Assembly: GCA_036276235.1 (NCBI GenBank)
Contig: DATBDZ010000295.1
Span: forward strand, 1-5,390
Source: JANWHF01 sp036276235
GTDB lineage: Bacteria; Planctomycetota; Phycisphaerae; Tepidisphaerales; Tepidisphaeraceae
DNA length: 5,390 nucleotides
Direction: 5' to 3'
This document shows, one piece after another, positions 1 to 5,306 of this stretch. The position numbers were made by a program, and so were the translations under genes. The notes beneath the pieces were generated by a model. That model saw only the letters and a program-made list of their open reading frames with translations, did no database searches and was not told the DNA's origin. The stretch's first letter is position 1; each line of letters starts with the position of its first letter.

Positions 1-6
1 CGACGT

Positions 7-26
7 GGTGGGCGAGTACGCCCACC
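7..26. repeat. Small palindrome with 8-bp arms
   Basis: GGTGGGCG (7-14) pairs with CGCCCACC (19-26) around a four-base loop, AGTA. It is followed by CTAC at 27-30, so its right half plus flank (CCCACCCTAC) resembles the CCCGCCCTAC of the larger palindrome at 120-147. It looks like a diverged relative of that element. The window starts just before it, so a longer outer structure cannot be excluded. Confidence 0.6.
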
Positions 27-44
27 CTACACGAAATCGCGACG

Positions 45-122
45 TTTTCAGAGCAGGTACTCCGAAGCATCTGTGCCCCTTCGCGCAATCCGGCCAGAGC
101 TTGCGAGTACCTGCTCTGAAAA
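45..122. repeat. 18-bp perfect inverted repeat
   Basis: TTTTCAGAGCAGGTACTC at 45-62 is the exact reverse complement of 105-122. A 42-base spacer (63-104) separates the arms. The match stops sharply at both ends: 44 does not pair with 123, nor 63 with 104. The right arm runs straight into the next inverted repeat, sharing its A-tract. It looks like a dispersed intergenic element rather than an operator, given the length and large loop. Confidence 0.8.
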
Positions 123-186
123 ATCGGCGGGCAGTGCCCGCCCTACGCGCGGCGTCATCGTAGGGCGGGCACTGCCCGCCGATTTT
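119..186 (-). terminator. Possible terminator for the shorter TPR-glycosyltransferase gene
   Basis: Read on the minus strand, the 28-bp stem opens with AAAATC and closes with GATTTT plus one more T, which is the A-tract, GC stem, T-tract plan of a bidirectional intrinsic terminator. It lies about 130 bases past the stop codon of the shorter TPR gene. The stem is longer than usual and the element also looks like a dispersed repeat, so any terminator role is an inference. Confidence 0.35.
120..186. repeat. 28-bp perfect inverted repeat with nested palindromes
   Basis: Positions 120-147 are the exact reverse complement of 159-186, with an 11-base loop (148-158). Each arm contains its own 17-base palindrome, GGCGGGCA and TGCCCGCC around one central base, at 126-142 and 164-180. 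The element can therefore fold as one long stem or as two small hairpins. The GTAGGGCGGGCACTGCCCGCC type of sequence is, from memory, a common intergenic repeat in planctomycetes and related bacteria. Confidence 0.85.
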
Positions 187-318
187 CATGCTTCGCGGGT
201 GCGCCGACGGCACGTGAACCACTCACCATGACAGCTTCTGTCGCCGACGAGCTTCGACTGGGGACGCGCATAGCTGTCGATGCGTCCACACAATCGTTGA
301 GAGTACCGGAGGAGTGAG
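187..318. other. Gap between the left repeat cluster and the TPR gene
   Basis: No convincing gene is seen. Two small foldable sites occur: GACAG-CTT-CTGTC at 230-242, and a bulged 8-bp stem at 262-287 (GGAC and GCAT pairing with ATGC and GTCC around an eight-base loop). The second lies about 30 bases past the TPR gene's stop on the minus strand, but no T-run follows, so it is not called a terminator. Confidence 0.5.
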
Positions 319-1914
319 TTAAGTGTCACGCGACGATCCGCTCGAGCGGCCCGCCTGCGCTTTGACTTCATCGAACAACTTCGCGAGCGGCGGCTGCCAA
401 TCGTTGAACTTTTGCTGGCGGAACAATCGCATCGTGGGATACCAGGGAGTGTCCTCGCGGTCGATGATCCAGCGGAAATCGGGGGCGAAGGGGAGCAGCA
501 TCCATGTCGGCTTGGCCAGCGCGCCGGCCAGATGCGCGACCGACGTATCGACGGTGATGATCACATCCAGCGCGCTGGCGAGCGCCGCCGTGTCGTCCCA
601 GTTTTTTAGCTCGTCCGTCCAGTTCAGAAGATTTAACTCGGGGACTTGCGCGATCTGCTCGGAGCCAGGGCCTTTTTGCAGGCTGACGAGCTGGATGCCA
701 GCGATGTCCTTCAGCGCGCCCAGCTGCGCGAGCTTGATCGAGCGATGGCGGTCGTTCTTGTGCTTGGGATTGCCGGACCAGGTGAGCCCGATCTTCAGGC
801 CGGGCTTTTCAGCGAGGCGCGCTCGCCAGACTTCGACGGCCACCGGATCGGCATGCAGATATGGCACCTTCGCCGGAACGGTCGCCAGCGTGGTTTTGAA
901 GGCGTACGGAAGGCTCAGCAACGGAACGTGAAAATCGTATTGCGGCGGCGGCTGGCTTGGATCGGTGCGCAGCTCCAGACCGGGGATCGAACGGGCGATG
1001 AGCGGCGCGAGATCTTTGTAGCACTCGAGAACGACGCGGCCGCCGCGCTCCTGGATCATCGGGACGTAGCGGAGGAATTGCAGCGCGTCGCCGGCGCCTT
1101 GTTCCATGTGGACGAAGACGGTTTTGCCGTTGACATCGTCGCCGCGCCAGATGAGGCCGGGAAACGGGCGGCGGTCCTTGAGCTGAATTTCTTCATCATC
1201 CCAGCGCGTTTCATAATCGGGCCAGCCGCGCTCGTAATCGCCAAGGAGCAGGCGCGCCCAGCCGCGGCGCCAATAGAGCAGCGGCTTTTTTGAGTTCAAC
1301 TGGATCGCGCGCTCGAAACACGGAAGCGATTCGCGCACCTTTCCGGTGCGCACAAGATTCCACCCGTAAGCATGCCACGCGCCGTCGGAATTAGGATCAA
1401 GCTCGATCGCTTTCCGCGCGGCAGCCACCGCATCGTCCATGCGATCGACCTGCCGCAAAACTTCCGACATGCCCCAATATGTCGCCGATGTGGCCTTCCC
1501 GGACGCGATGATTTTTTCGTATTCGGCGACAGCCTCGGCATTGCGCTCGAGCTTGGCCAGCGCTTCGCCCATCAGATGCCGAATGGCCATGTCATGGGGA
1601 TTGATCGACAGCACATTGCGGTAACATTCGAGCGCGTTTTCGGTCTTCCCCTGCTTGCGCCACAGCTCGGCAAGATTCGCGTGACAAAACGGGTTGCGCG
1701 GCGAAGCCATCAGCGCCCGCTTAAAGAGCGGAATTGCCTGTTCATCGTTGCCGCTCTGATGCAGCGCCAGGCCCAGCAGATGATTGGCATCGGCATCGCG
1801 CGAATCGAGCTCGAGGATCTGGCGATACAACGCCATCGCCCGATCGAGCTCGTTGGCCTCATGATGTCGCATCGCCTGCGGAAGGAGCTGGGCGATTTTC
1901 TGTCGTTTGTCCAT
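319..1914 (-). CDS. TPR protein with C-terminal GT-B (heptosyltransferase-like) glycosyltransferase domain, shorter paralogue
   Basis: Predicted cytoplasmic glycosyltransferase whose TPR superhelix probably binds the acceptor. Residues 7-244 divide into seven consecutive 34-residue TPR units, broken at 40, 74, 108, 142, 176 and 210, with the usual W/L-G-A-P pattern. The rest (about 245-531) is the domain typical of TPR-glycosyltransferase proteins and related to the GT9 heptosyltransferase fold. It has an EQGAGDALQFLRY loop (271-283), a GLTWSGNPKHKNDR motif, LVSLQKGPG, and the nucleotide-sugar-site-like VDTSVAHLAGA (455-465), followed by WYPTMRLFRQ. The start is uncertain: the frame is open from a TTG at 1953 (544 aa), but the ATG at 1914 fits the family's N-terminus better. 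Neither has a visible Shine-Dalgarno. It lies 141 bases downstream of a paralogue on the same strand. The domain assignment comes from recognised motifs; donor and acceptor are unknown. Confidence 0.88.
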   Translation of the reverse strand: MDKRQKIAQLLPQAMRHHEANELDRAMALYRQILELDSRDADANHLLGLALHQSGNDEQAIPLFKRALMASPRNPFCHANLAELWRKQGKTENALECYRNVLSINPHDMAIRHLMGEALAKLERNAEAVAEYEKIIASGKATSATYWGMSEVLRQVDRMDDAVAAARKAIELDPNSDGAWHAYGWNLVRTGKVRESLPCFERAIQLNSKKPLLYWRRGWARLLLGDYERGWPDYETRWDDEEIQLKDRRPFPGLIWRGDDVNGKTVFVHMEQGAGDALQFLRYVPMIQERGGRVVLECYKDLAPLIARSIPGLELRTDPSQPPPQYDFHVPLLSLPYAFKTTLATVPAKVPYLHADPVAVEVWRARLAEKPGLKIGLTWSGNPKHKNDRHRSIKLAQLGALKDIAGIQLVSLQKGPGSEQIAQVPELNLLNWTDELKNWDDTAALASALDVIITVDTSVAHLAGALAKPTWMLLPFAPDFRWIIDREDTPWYPTMRLFRQQKFNDWQPPLAKLFDEVKAQAGRSSGSSRDT

Positions 1915-1990
1915 CGGCGAGGAATTATTGAACGGATGAGGGAGGAATGCCAACGCGCCGGCATGTTAAATGATCCGGCACAACGTGGAT

Positions 1991-2026
1991 GAAACGTGGC
2001 AGTTAGCCGCCGTTCGGTCACGTTTC
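1991..2026. repeat. 8-bp inverted repeat in the leader of the shorter TPR gene
   Basis: GAAACGTG (1991-1998) pairs with CACGTTTC (2019-2026) across a 20-base loop. It overlaps the start of the tandem CACGTTT repeat next to it, so it may simply be an inverted copy of that unit. It sits between the two TPR genes and would fall in the mRNA leader if they are co-transcribed. Confidence 0.5.
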
Positions 2027-2074
2027 ACGTTTTCACGTTTCATGACCCCACGTTTTCACGCTTCATGATCCCCA
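2019..2074. repeat. Tandem repeat running into the 3' end of the longer TPR gene
   Basis: Two near-identical units follow each other. Unit one is 2026-2050 (25 bases: CACGTTTTCACGTTTCATGA plus CCCCA). Unit two is 2049-2074 (26 bases), with one substitution and one extra T. A shorter CACGTTT copy precedes them at 2019-2025. The second unit covers the stop codon (2056-2058) and the last five codons (Gly-Asp-His-Glu-Ala) of the longer TPR gene, so the repeat now supplies that protein's C-terminus. Confidence 0.8.
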
Positions 2075-4029
2075 GTTGCATTGGTCCTCTCTCGCAGCTT
2101 CGCCACGATTCGTGTAACGACGCCGGGCCAGTCACCTGCCTGCGATTGGCGGAACAATTTCATCGTCGGATACCAAGCCGTGTCGTCGCGGCCGAGGAGC
2201 CAGCGCCAGTCGGGGTAGAACGACAGCATCGTCCACACCGGCTTGCCCATCGCGGCTGCGAGATGCGCGACCGCGGTATCCACTGTAATGACCAGATCCA
2301 GATGCGAAATCAGGGCGGCAGTCTCGGCGAAATCGGTGAGATGAGCCGTGAGATCCAGCAGATTGAGGCCGGCGGGTTTGCGCCGGGGAACCTCTGACTT
2401 TTGCAGGCTGATGAACCGCACGCCGGGCACATCCGCCAGCGGAGAAAGCAGATCGGCGTCCATCGTGCGATCGTAATCGCGGCCATGCTTGGGAGCGCCG
2501 GCCCAGGCGAGTCCCACCTTCAATGGGCCATCTTCGGGCGGAAGAAGCTGCCGCCATTTCTCGCGCGATTCTTCTGATGGTGATAGATACGCGCCCTGCT
2601 CGGGAATCGTGTTCGGCGAATCGATTCCCAGTGCATACGGGACAGAGAGCAGCGGACAATGAAAATCGAAGGGCGGCAGCGGATCCCCGCGCGCGATTAC
2701 TAGCGCTGCGCCTTGGAGATTCTTGAGCAACGCAAAGAGCGGACGTTGGCATTCTAGGATCACCGCTGCGCCGCGCCGGGCGACGGCGTCGCAGTAACGC
2801 GCGAATTGGATCGTGTCGCCGTGGCCTTGCTCTGCGTGCAGGAGAATCGTCTTGCCGGCGATGTCGCCGCCGTCCCAGAGCGGTCGGCGGAAATCGCGGC
2901 GCTGGTCGGCGAATTTCTTCCAACGCCATTCATGCTCCAGCCAGCCGGTTGGATAGTCGCCGATCAGCAGAGCGAGCATCGCCTTGTTCCAATGCGTCTC
3001 GGAATGATCGGGCCGGAAATAGAGCGCGCGGTTGTAGGCTTCCATCGCCGGCGCGGTCTGTAACCTCGCGGCAAAGACGTTCCCCAGATTGCTCCACGCT
3101 TCGCACGCATCGGGCGCGAGCTTCAGCGAGCGCTGGAGCGATTCGATCGCCTCATCGGTGCGGCCCGCGATGACCAGCGCATACCCAAGATTATTGTGCG
3201 CATCGGCGGAGCTGGGATCAAGCCGCAGCGATTCCTGCAAACTTGCGATCGCCAAATCAGCGCGGCGTTGCAATGTGTAGGCGTGCCCGAGGTTATTGCG
3301 CGGGCCAGCCTGGTTAGGCGCGAGGGCGATCGCCTTCTCAAAAAGCGGAACGGCTTCGTCAACGCGGCCCTGATAAAGCATTGACGTTGCCAGGCCGTTG
3401 TAGCCGGCCCAGTGATTCGGATGCGCCGCAATGAGCCGGCGGAAAATATCGGCCGCCTCGGGGAGGCGATTGCGCCGGCCGAGCTCTTCGCCTTTGGTCG
3501 CCAGCGACTCCGCGTCGTCAGCGCGAATTTCCAACGCGCGATCGAGCCATTTGTCCGCTTCGGCATCGCGTCCCAGGCGTCGCAACGAGTCAGCCAGATG
3601 GCGCATCGCCGGCAGAAAATCGGGCTTGACTGCGATCGCCCGTTCGAAGGGTTCGATCGACTCCTGGGCGCGATCCATCATCTTTAGCGCGTTGCCGAGA
3701 TGCGCCAGCGCGCGGTGATCGTTGGGCCGGATGGCCAGCGCCCCGCGAGCCGCGTCGGCGGCTTTGGGGCCGTCGCCCAATTCGAGATAAAGCAGCGCGA
3801 GATTGATGTGAAATTCCGGAACCGTCGGCTGCGCCGCGATGGCCCGCGCGATGAACTGCGTGGCCTGCTGCCGATCGCCGCGCTGGCCGATCGCCACGCC
3901 CAGCATGTGCAACGCCGCGGGATTTTGCGGCTCGGTGTCGAGGATGCGACGGTAGATCGTTTCGGCCTCGGCGATTTTGCCGGATTGGTGGAGCTGAATG
4001 GCGTCGCGGATTTGGTCGTTGGTCGTCAC
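2056..4029 (-). CDS. TPR protein with C-terminal GT-B (heptosyltransferase-like) glycosyltransferase domain, longer paralogue
   Basis: Predicted 657-residue TPR-glycosyltransferase. Residues 1-375 are eleven back-to-back TPR units: the first is 35 residues and every later one is exactly 34 (36-69, 70-103 and so on to 342-375). They show NNLG, LGNAL and A.E...RAL...P signatures. The catalytic-type domain (376-657) has EQGHGDTIQFARY (400-412), VGLAWAGAPKH (505-515), ISLQK (540-544), VDTAVAHLAAA (583-593) and WYPTMKLFRQ. This matches its shorter neighbour block for block, so the two are paralogues. It starts at a GTG (4029); an in-frame TAA nine bases upstream of that GTG rules out a longer protein. 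No Shine-Dalgarno is visible. Its last five codons and stop fall inside a short tandem repeat. Likely role: transfer of a sugar to a protein or glycan. Substrate is unknown. Confidence 0.9.
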   Translation of the reverse strand: MTTNDQIRDAIQLHQSGKIAEAETIYRRILDTEPQNPAALHMLGVAIGQRGDRQQATQFIARAIAAQPTVPEFHINLALLYLELGDGPKAADAARGALAIRPNDHRALAHLGNALKMMDRAQESIEPFERAIAVKPDFLPAMRHLADSLRRLGRDAEADKWLDRALEIRADDAESLATKGEELGRRNRLPEAADIFRRLIAAHPNHWAGYNGLATSMLYQGRVDEAVPLFEKAIALAPNQAGPRNNLGHAYTLQRRADLAIASLQESLRLDPSSADAHNNLGYALVIAGRTDEAIESLQRSLKLAPDACEAWSNLGNVFAARLQTAPAMEAYNRALYFRPDHSETHWNKAMLALLIGDYPTGWLEHEWRWKKFADQRRDFRRPLWDGGDIAGKTILLHAEQGHGDTIQFARYCDAVARRGAAVILECQRPLFALLKNLQGAALVIARGDPLPPFDFHCPLLSVPYALGIDSPNTIPEQGAYLSPSEESREKWRQLLPPEDGPLKVGLAWAGAPKHGRDYDRTMDADLLSPLADVPGVRFISLQKSEVPRRKPAGLNLLDLTAHLTDFAETAALISHLDLVITVDTAVAHLAAAMGKPVWTMLSFYPDWRWLLGRDDTAWYPTMKLFRQSQAGDWPGVVTRIVAKLRERTNATGDHEA

Positions 4030-4106
4030 GCGCGGGGATTATGACGGATGGGGGCGCGGTGCGTCCATTGATGCAGGGCGACTACACGATCATGCAGCGC
4101 ATTGCT

Positions 4107-4232
4107 CCCTCTCCCCTGTACTCAGGGGAGAGGGTTGGGGTGAGGGGACGAACGCATCGACTTGCGAACCGCGCCATATCGCGACACGCTGTCCCCTCAC
4201 CCTGCCCTCTCCCCTGAGTACAGGGGAGAGGG
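4107..4232. repeat. Inverted pair of about 43-base palindromic repeats
   Basis: The left copy is 4107-4149 and the right copy 4191-4232, facing each other across a 41-base spacer. Each copy contains a perfect hairpin: CCCTCTCCCCTG and CAGGGGAGAGGG (12 bp) around a four-base loop, at 4107-4134 and 4205-4232. Beside each hairpin is a GGGTGAGGGGAC-type tail. The copies differ only in the short junction before that tail (TTGG versus CA and one base of length). From memory, CCCTCACCC...CCCTCTCCC repeats are widespread intergenic elements in several bacterial groups. No flanking target-site duplication is evident. Confidence 0.85.
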
Positions 4233-4289
4233 TTCTGAGCGCGCTGTTGTCTCCTGTTTCGTCGAGCAGATTTCGTCGATCGAACGTGT

Positions 4290-4308
4290 CCGGGGCTTCC
4301 GCCCTCGG
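4290..4308. repeat. Imperfect 7-bp palindrome
   Basis: CCGGGGC (4290-4296) pairs with GCCCTCGG (4301-4308) around a TTCC loop, with the T at 4305 bulged. Read on the minus strand it is CCGAGGGCGGAAGCCCCGG. It resembles the CCGAGGGC...GCCCTCGG intergenic palindromes I recall from planctomycetes, but is short enough that chance is possible. Confidence 0.45.
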
Positions 4309-4367
4309 CTATCAGGATGGAAGGTGCTGCGGTCTTGGGTTGCTCGGTCGGAAATGTTGCGCATCGG

Positions 4368-5027
4368 TTAATTGTGTGCAGCGCTCGCGACGAAGCTCAG
4401 AATCAAAATGAAATGACAGACGCTTCCCACCAGCACTAGCGAGTGCCACAGATCATGCGCATGGAAGCGGCCGGGCCAGAGGTTGGGGCGGTCGGTGACA
4501 AAGATGACGGCGCCGATGGAGTAGGCCGCGCCTCCGGCGAGGAGCCAGAGGATGCCGCTCATCGAGAGCGCGTGCAGCACGGGCACTGCGGCGAATACGC
4601 CGAGCCAGCCCATGCATAAATAGAGAATCGTGCGGGCGAGATTGGAAGTGCCGCGGCCGAGCAATACCAATGGAATTCCGATGGCTGCCAGCGTCCATTC
4701 GCCGATGACGATTCCCCACCCCCACGCCCCGCCGACGGCGATCGTGCAGACCGGCGTGTAGGTGCCGGCGATCAGCAGAAAGATCGCCGCGTAATCCAAT
4801 CGCGTCAGGCGATCCTCAAGCCGTTGTGAGCATTTGACCGAGTGCGCCAGCGCACTGGAAACATACAGGACGATGAGGCTCGTGCCGTAAAGCGCCAGCA
4901 CGGCGGCGTGCCATCCCGGCCCCTTTGAAATCAGCAAGAGGAAAACCAACCCCGCCACCGAAAGCCCCGCCCCAAACCAATGAGACAACCCACAAAACGG
5001 GTCCTTGATCCAGCGGCTCAGGTGCAT
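4368..5027 (-). CDS. trhA: HlyIII/PAQR-family seven-helix membrane protein
   Basis: Inner-membrane protein of the hemolysin III family, the bacterial branch of the PAQR receptors. Bacterial members are linked to membrane homeostasis; true haemolytic activity is doubtful. With the start chosen here it has 219 residues, a usual length for the family. Hydrophobic segments lie at about 14-33, 40-62, 78-98, 102-122, 132-151, 156-178 and 191-216. Family marks are YVSSALAH (55-62), LDYAAIFLLIAGTYTPV (77-93), the GGAAYSIGAVIF stretch (165-176), and HDLWH (191-195) with CHF (204-206). The Ser/His, Asp and His residues are those expected to bind metal in PAQR proteins. The frame is open to an ATG at 5108 (246 aa), but those extra codons read through two Shine-Dalgarno sequences, so ATG 5027 or 5033 is preferred. 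The symbol follows current naming of the family. Confidence 0.9.
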   Translation of the reverse strand: MHLSRWIKDPFCGLSHWFGAGLSVAGLVFLLLISKGPGWHAAVLALYGTSLIVLYVSSALAHSVKCSQRLEDRLTRLDYAAIFLLIAGTYTPVCTIAVGGAWGWGIVIGEWTLAAIGIPLVLLGRGTSNLARTILYLCMGWLGVFAAVPVLHALSMSGILWLLAGGAAYSIGAVIFVTDRPNLWPGRFHAHDLWHSLVLVGSVCHFILILSFVASAAHN

Positions 5028-5033
5028 ATGCAT

Positions 5034-5051
5034 CTCCTGAAAAGCCTCCTT
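5034..5051 (-). promoter_or_regulatory. Two Shine-Dalgarno sequences setting the start of the HlyIII gene
   Basis: On the minus strand AAGGAGG occupies 5051-5045 and AGGAG occupies 5038-5034. AAGGAGG lies 11 bases before the ATG at 5033. AGGAG touches that ATG but is six bases before the ATG at 5027, an ideal spacing. Both sit inside the open frame that extends up to 5108, which argues that the upstream ATG is not the true start. The two other genes in the window have nothing comparable. Confidence 0.7.
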
Positions 5052-5140
5052 CAACCAAACGGACAGAAGCAACCGACGGGCCAAACGCCTGCATTTATTA
5101 TCGGCCATAAAGGCGTCGCAGGTCGCGAAAAGTCTGCGGA

Positions 5141-5146
5141 ATTATA
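5141..5146 (-). promoter_or_regulatory. Candidate -10 box (TATAAT) for the HlyIII gene
   Basis: A perfect sigma70-type TATAAT reads on the minus strand from 5146 to 5141. It predicts a transcript starting near 5134 and a leader of about 105 bases before the preferred start codon. No good TTGACA-like -35 box lies 16 to 19 bases upstream; the hexamers there are of the AACCGA/AAACCG type. The promoter would therefore be weak, extended or activator-dependent, or the match is chance. Confidence 0.4.
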
Positions 5147-5218
5147 GGACGGCAGATTGGCCTTCGGTTTATGGGGAACATGACGGACTTATCGTTTATG
5201 TGAGGTAACGGGTTGGTC

Positions 5219-5306
5219 TGGGATGCCACAGGGTCGGCGGACTCGCAGACCTGTGCTTTTGCGGTGCAAGGCACAGGTCTCGGAGTACCGCGACCTGTGG
5301 CACCCA
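5219..5306. repeat. 88-base nearly continuous imperfect hairpin
   Basis: Almost the whole stretch folds on itself. TGGG (5219-5222) pairs with CCCA (5303-5306) and TGCCACAGG (5224-5232) with CCTGTGGCA (5294-5302). TCG and CGG then pair with CCG and CGA past single-base bulges, and ACTC (5241-5244) pairs with GAGT (5283-5286). Finally AGACCTGTGC (5247-5256) pairs with GCACAGGTCT (5271-5280), and the loop has its own TTGC/GCAA stem. CACAGGTC or a one-base variant occurs four times in alternating orientation. It lies upstream of the HlyIII promoter candidate. It could be a dispersed repeat or a structured transcript. Confidence 0.75.

Larger units (their letters stand above)
4030..4367. other. 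338-base gap between the HlyIII gene and the longer TPR gene
   Basis: No gene is supported here. The gap holds the inverted pair of palindromes at 4107-4232 and the small palindrome at 4290-4308. The rest, including 4030-4106 just upstream of the GTG start, shows no Shine-Dalgarno. Its only promoter-like hexamer (CATAAT at 4043-4038) lies too close to the start codon for a normal leader. No T-run follows any of the stems on the minus strand, so no intrinsic terminator is called for the HlyIII gene. Confidence 0.6.

Noticed and set aside
1..186. CRISPR-like array
   Set aside because: The palindromes differ from one another and there are no regularly spaced identical direct repeats with unique spacers.
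646..1293. Long plus-strand open frame (215 codons) opposite the shorter TPR gene
   Set aside because: It is antisense to a well-supported domain, has no recognisable family or ribosome site, and long antisense frames are expected in GC-rich genes.
1372..1992. Plus-strand open frame of 206 codons opposite the TPR region
   Set aside because: It is the complement of regular TPR repeats, so its codon pattern is explained by the minus-strand gene.
319..4029. O-GlcNAc transferase (GT41, OGT) identity for the TPR proteins
   Set aside because: The TPR-plus-GT-B plan is similar, but the C-terminal motifs (EQG.GD, VDT.VAHLA, WYPT..LFRQ) match the heptosyltransferase-like TPR family rather than OGT.
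4038..4043. CATAAT as a normal -10 box for the longer TPR gene
   Set aside because: It lies only eight bases before the start codon and has no -35 partner; it makes sense only if the transcript is leaderless.
3700..4044. Plus-strand open frame opposite the start of the longer TPR gene
   Set aside because: Another antisense shadow; its composition follows the TPR codons and no product is recognisable.
4107..4232. Intrinsic terminator for the HlyIII gene
   Set aside because: The hairpins are strong, but on the minus strand no T-run follows either stem.
4162..4371. Short plus-strand frames across the 4107-4232 repeats
   Set aside because: They are largely made of repeat sequence and have no family features.
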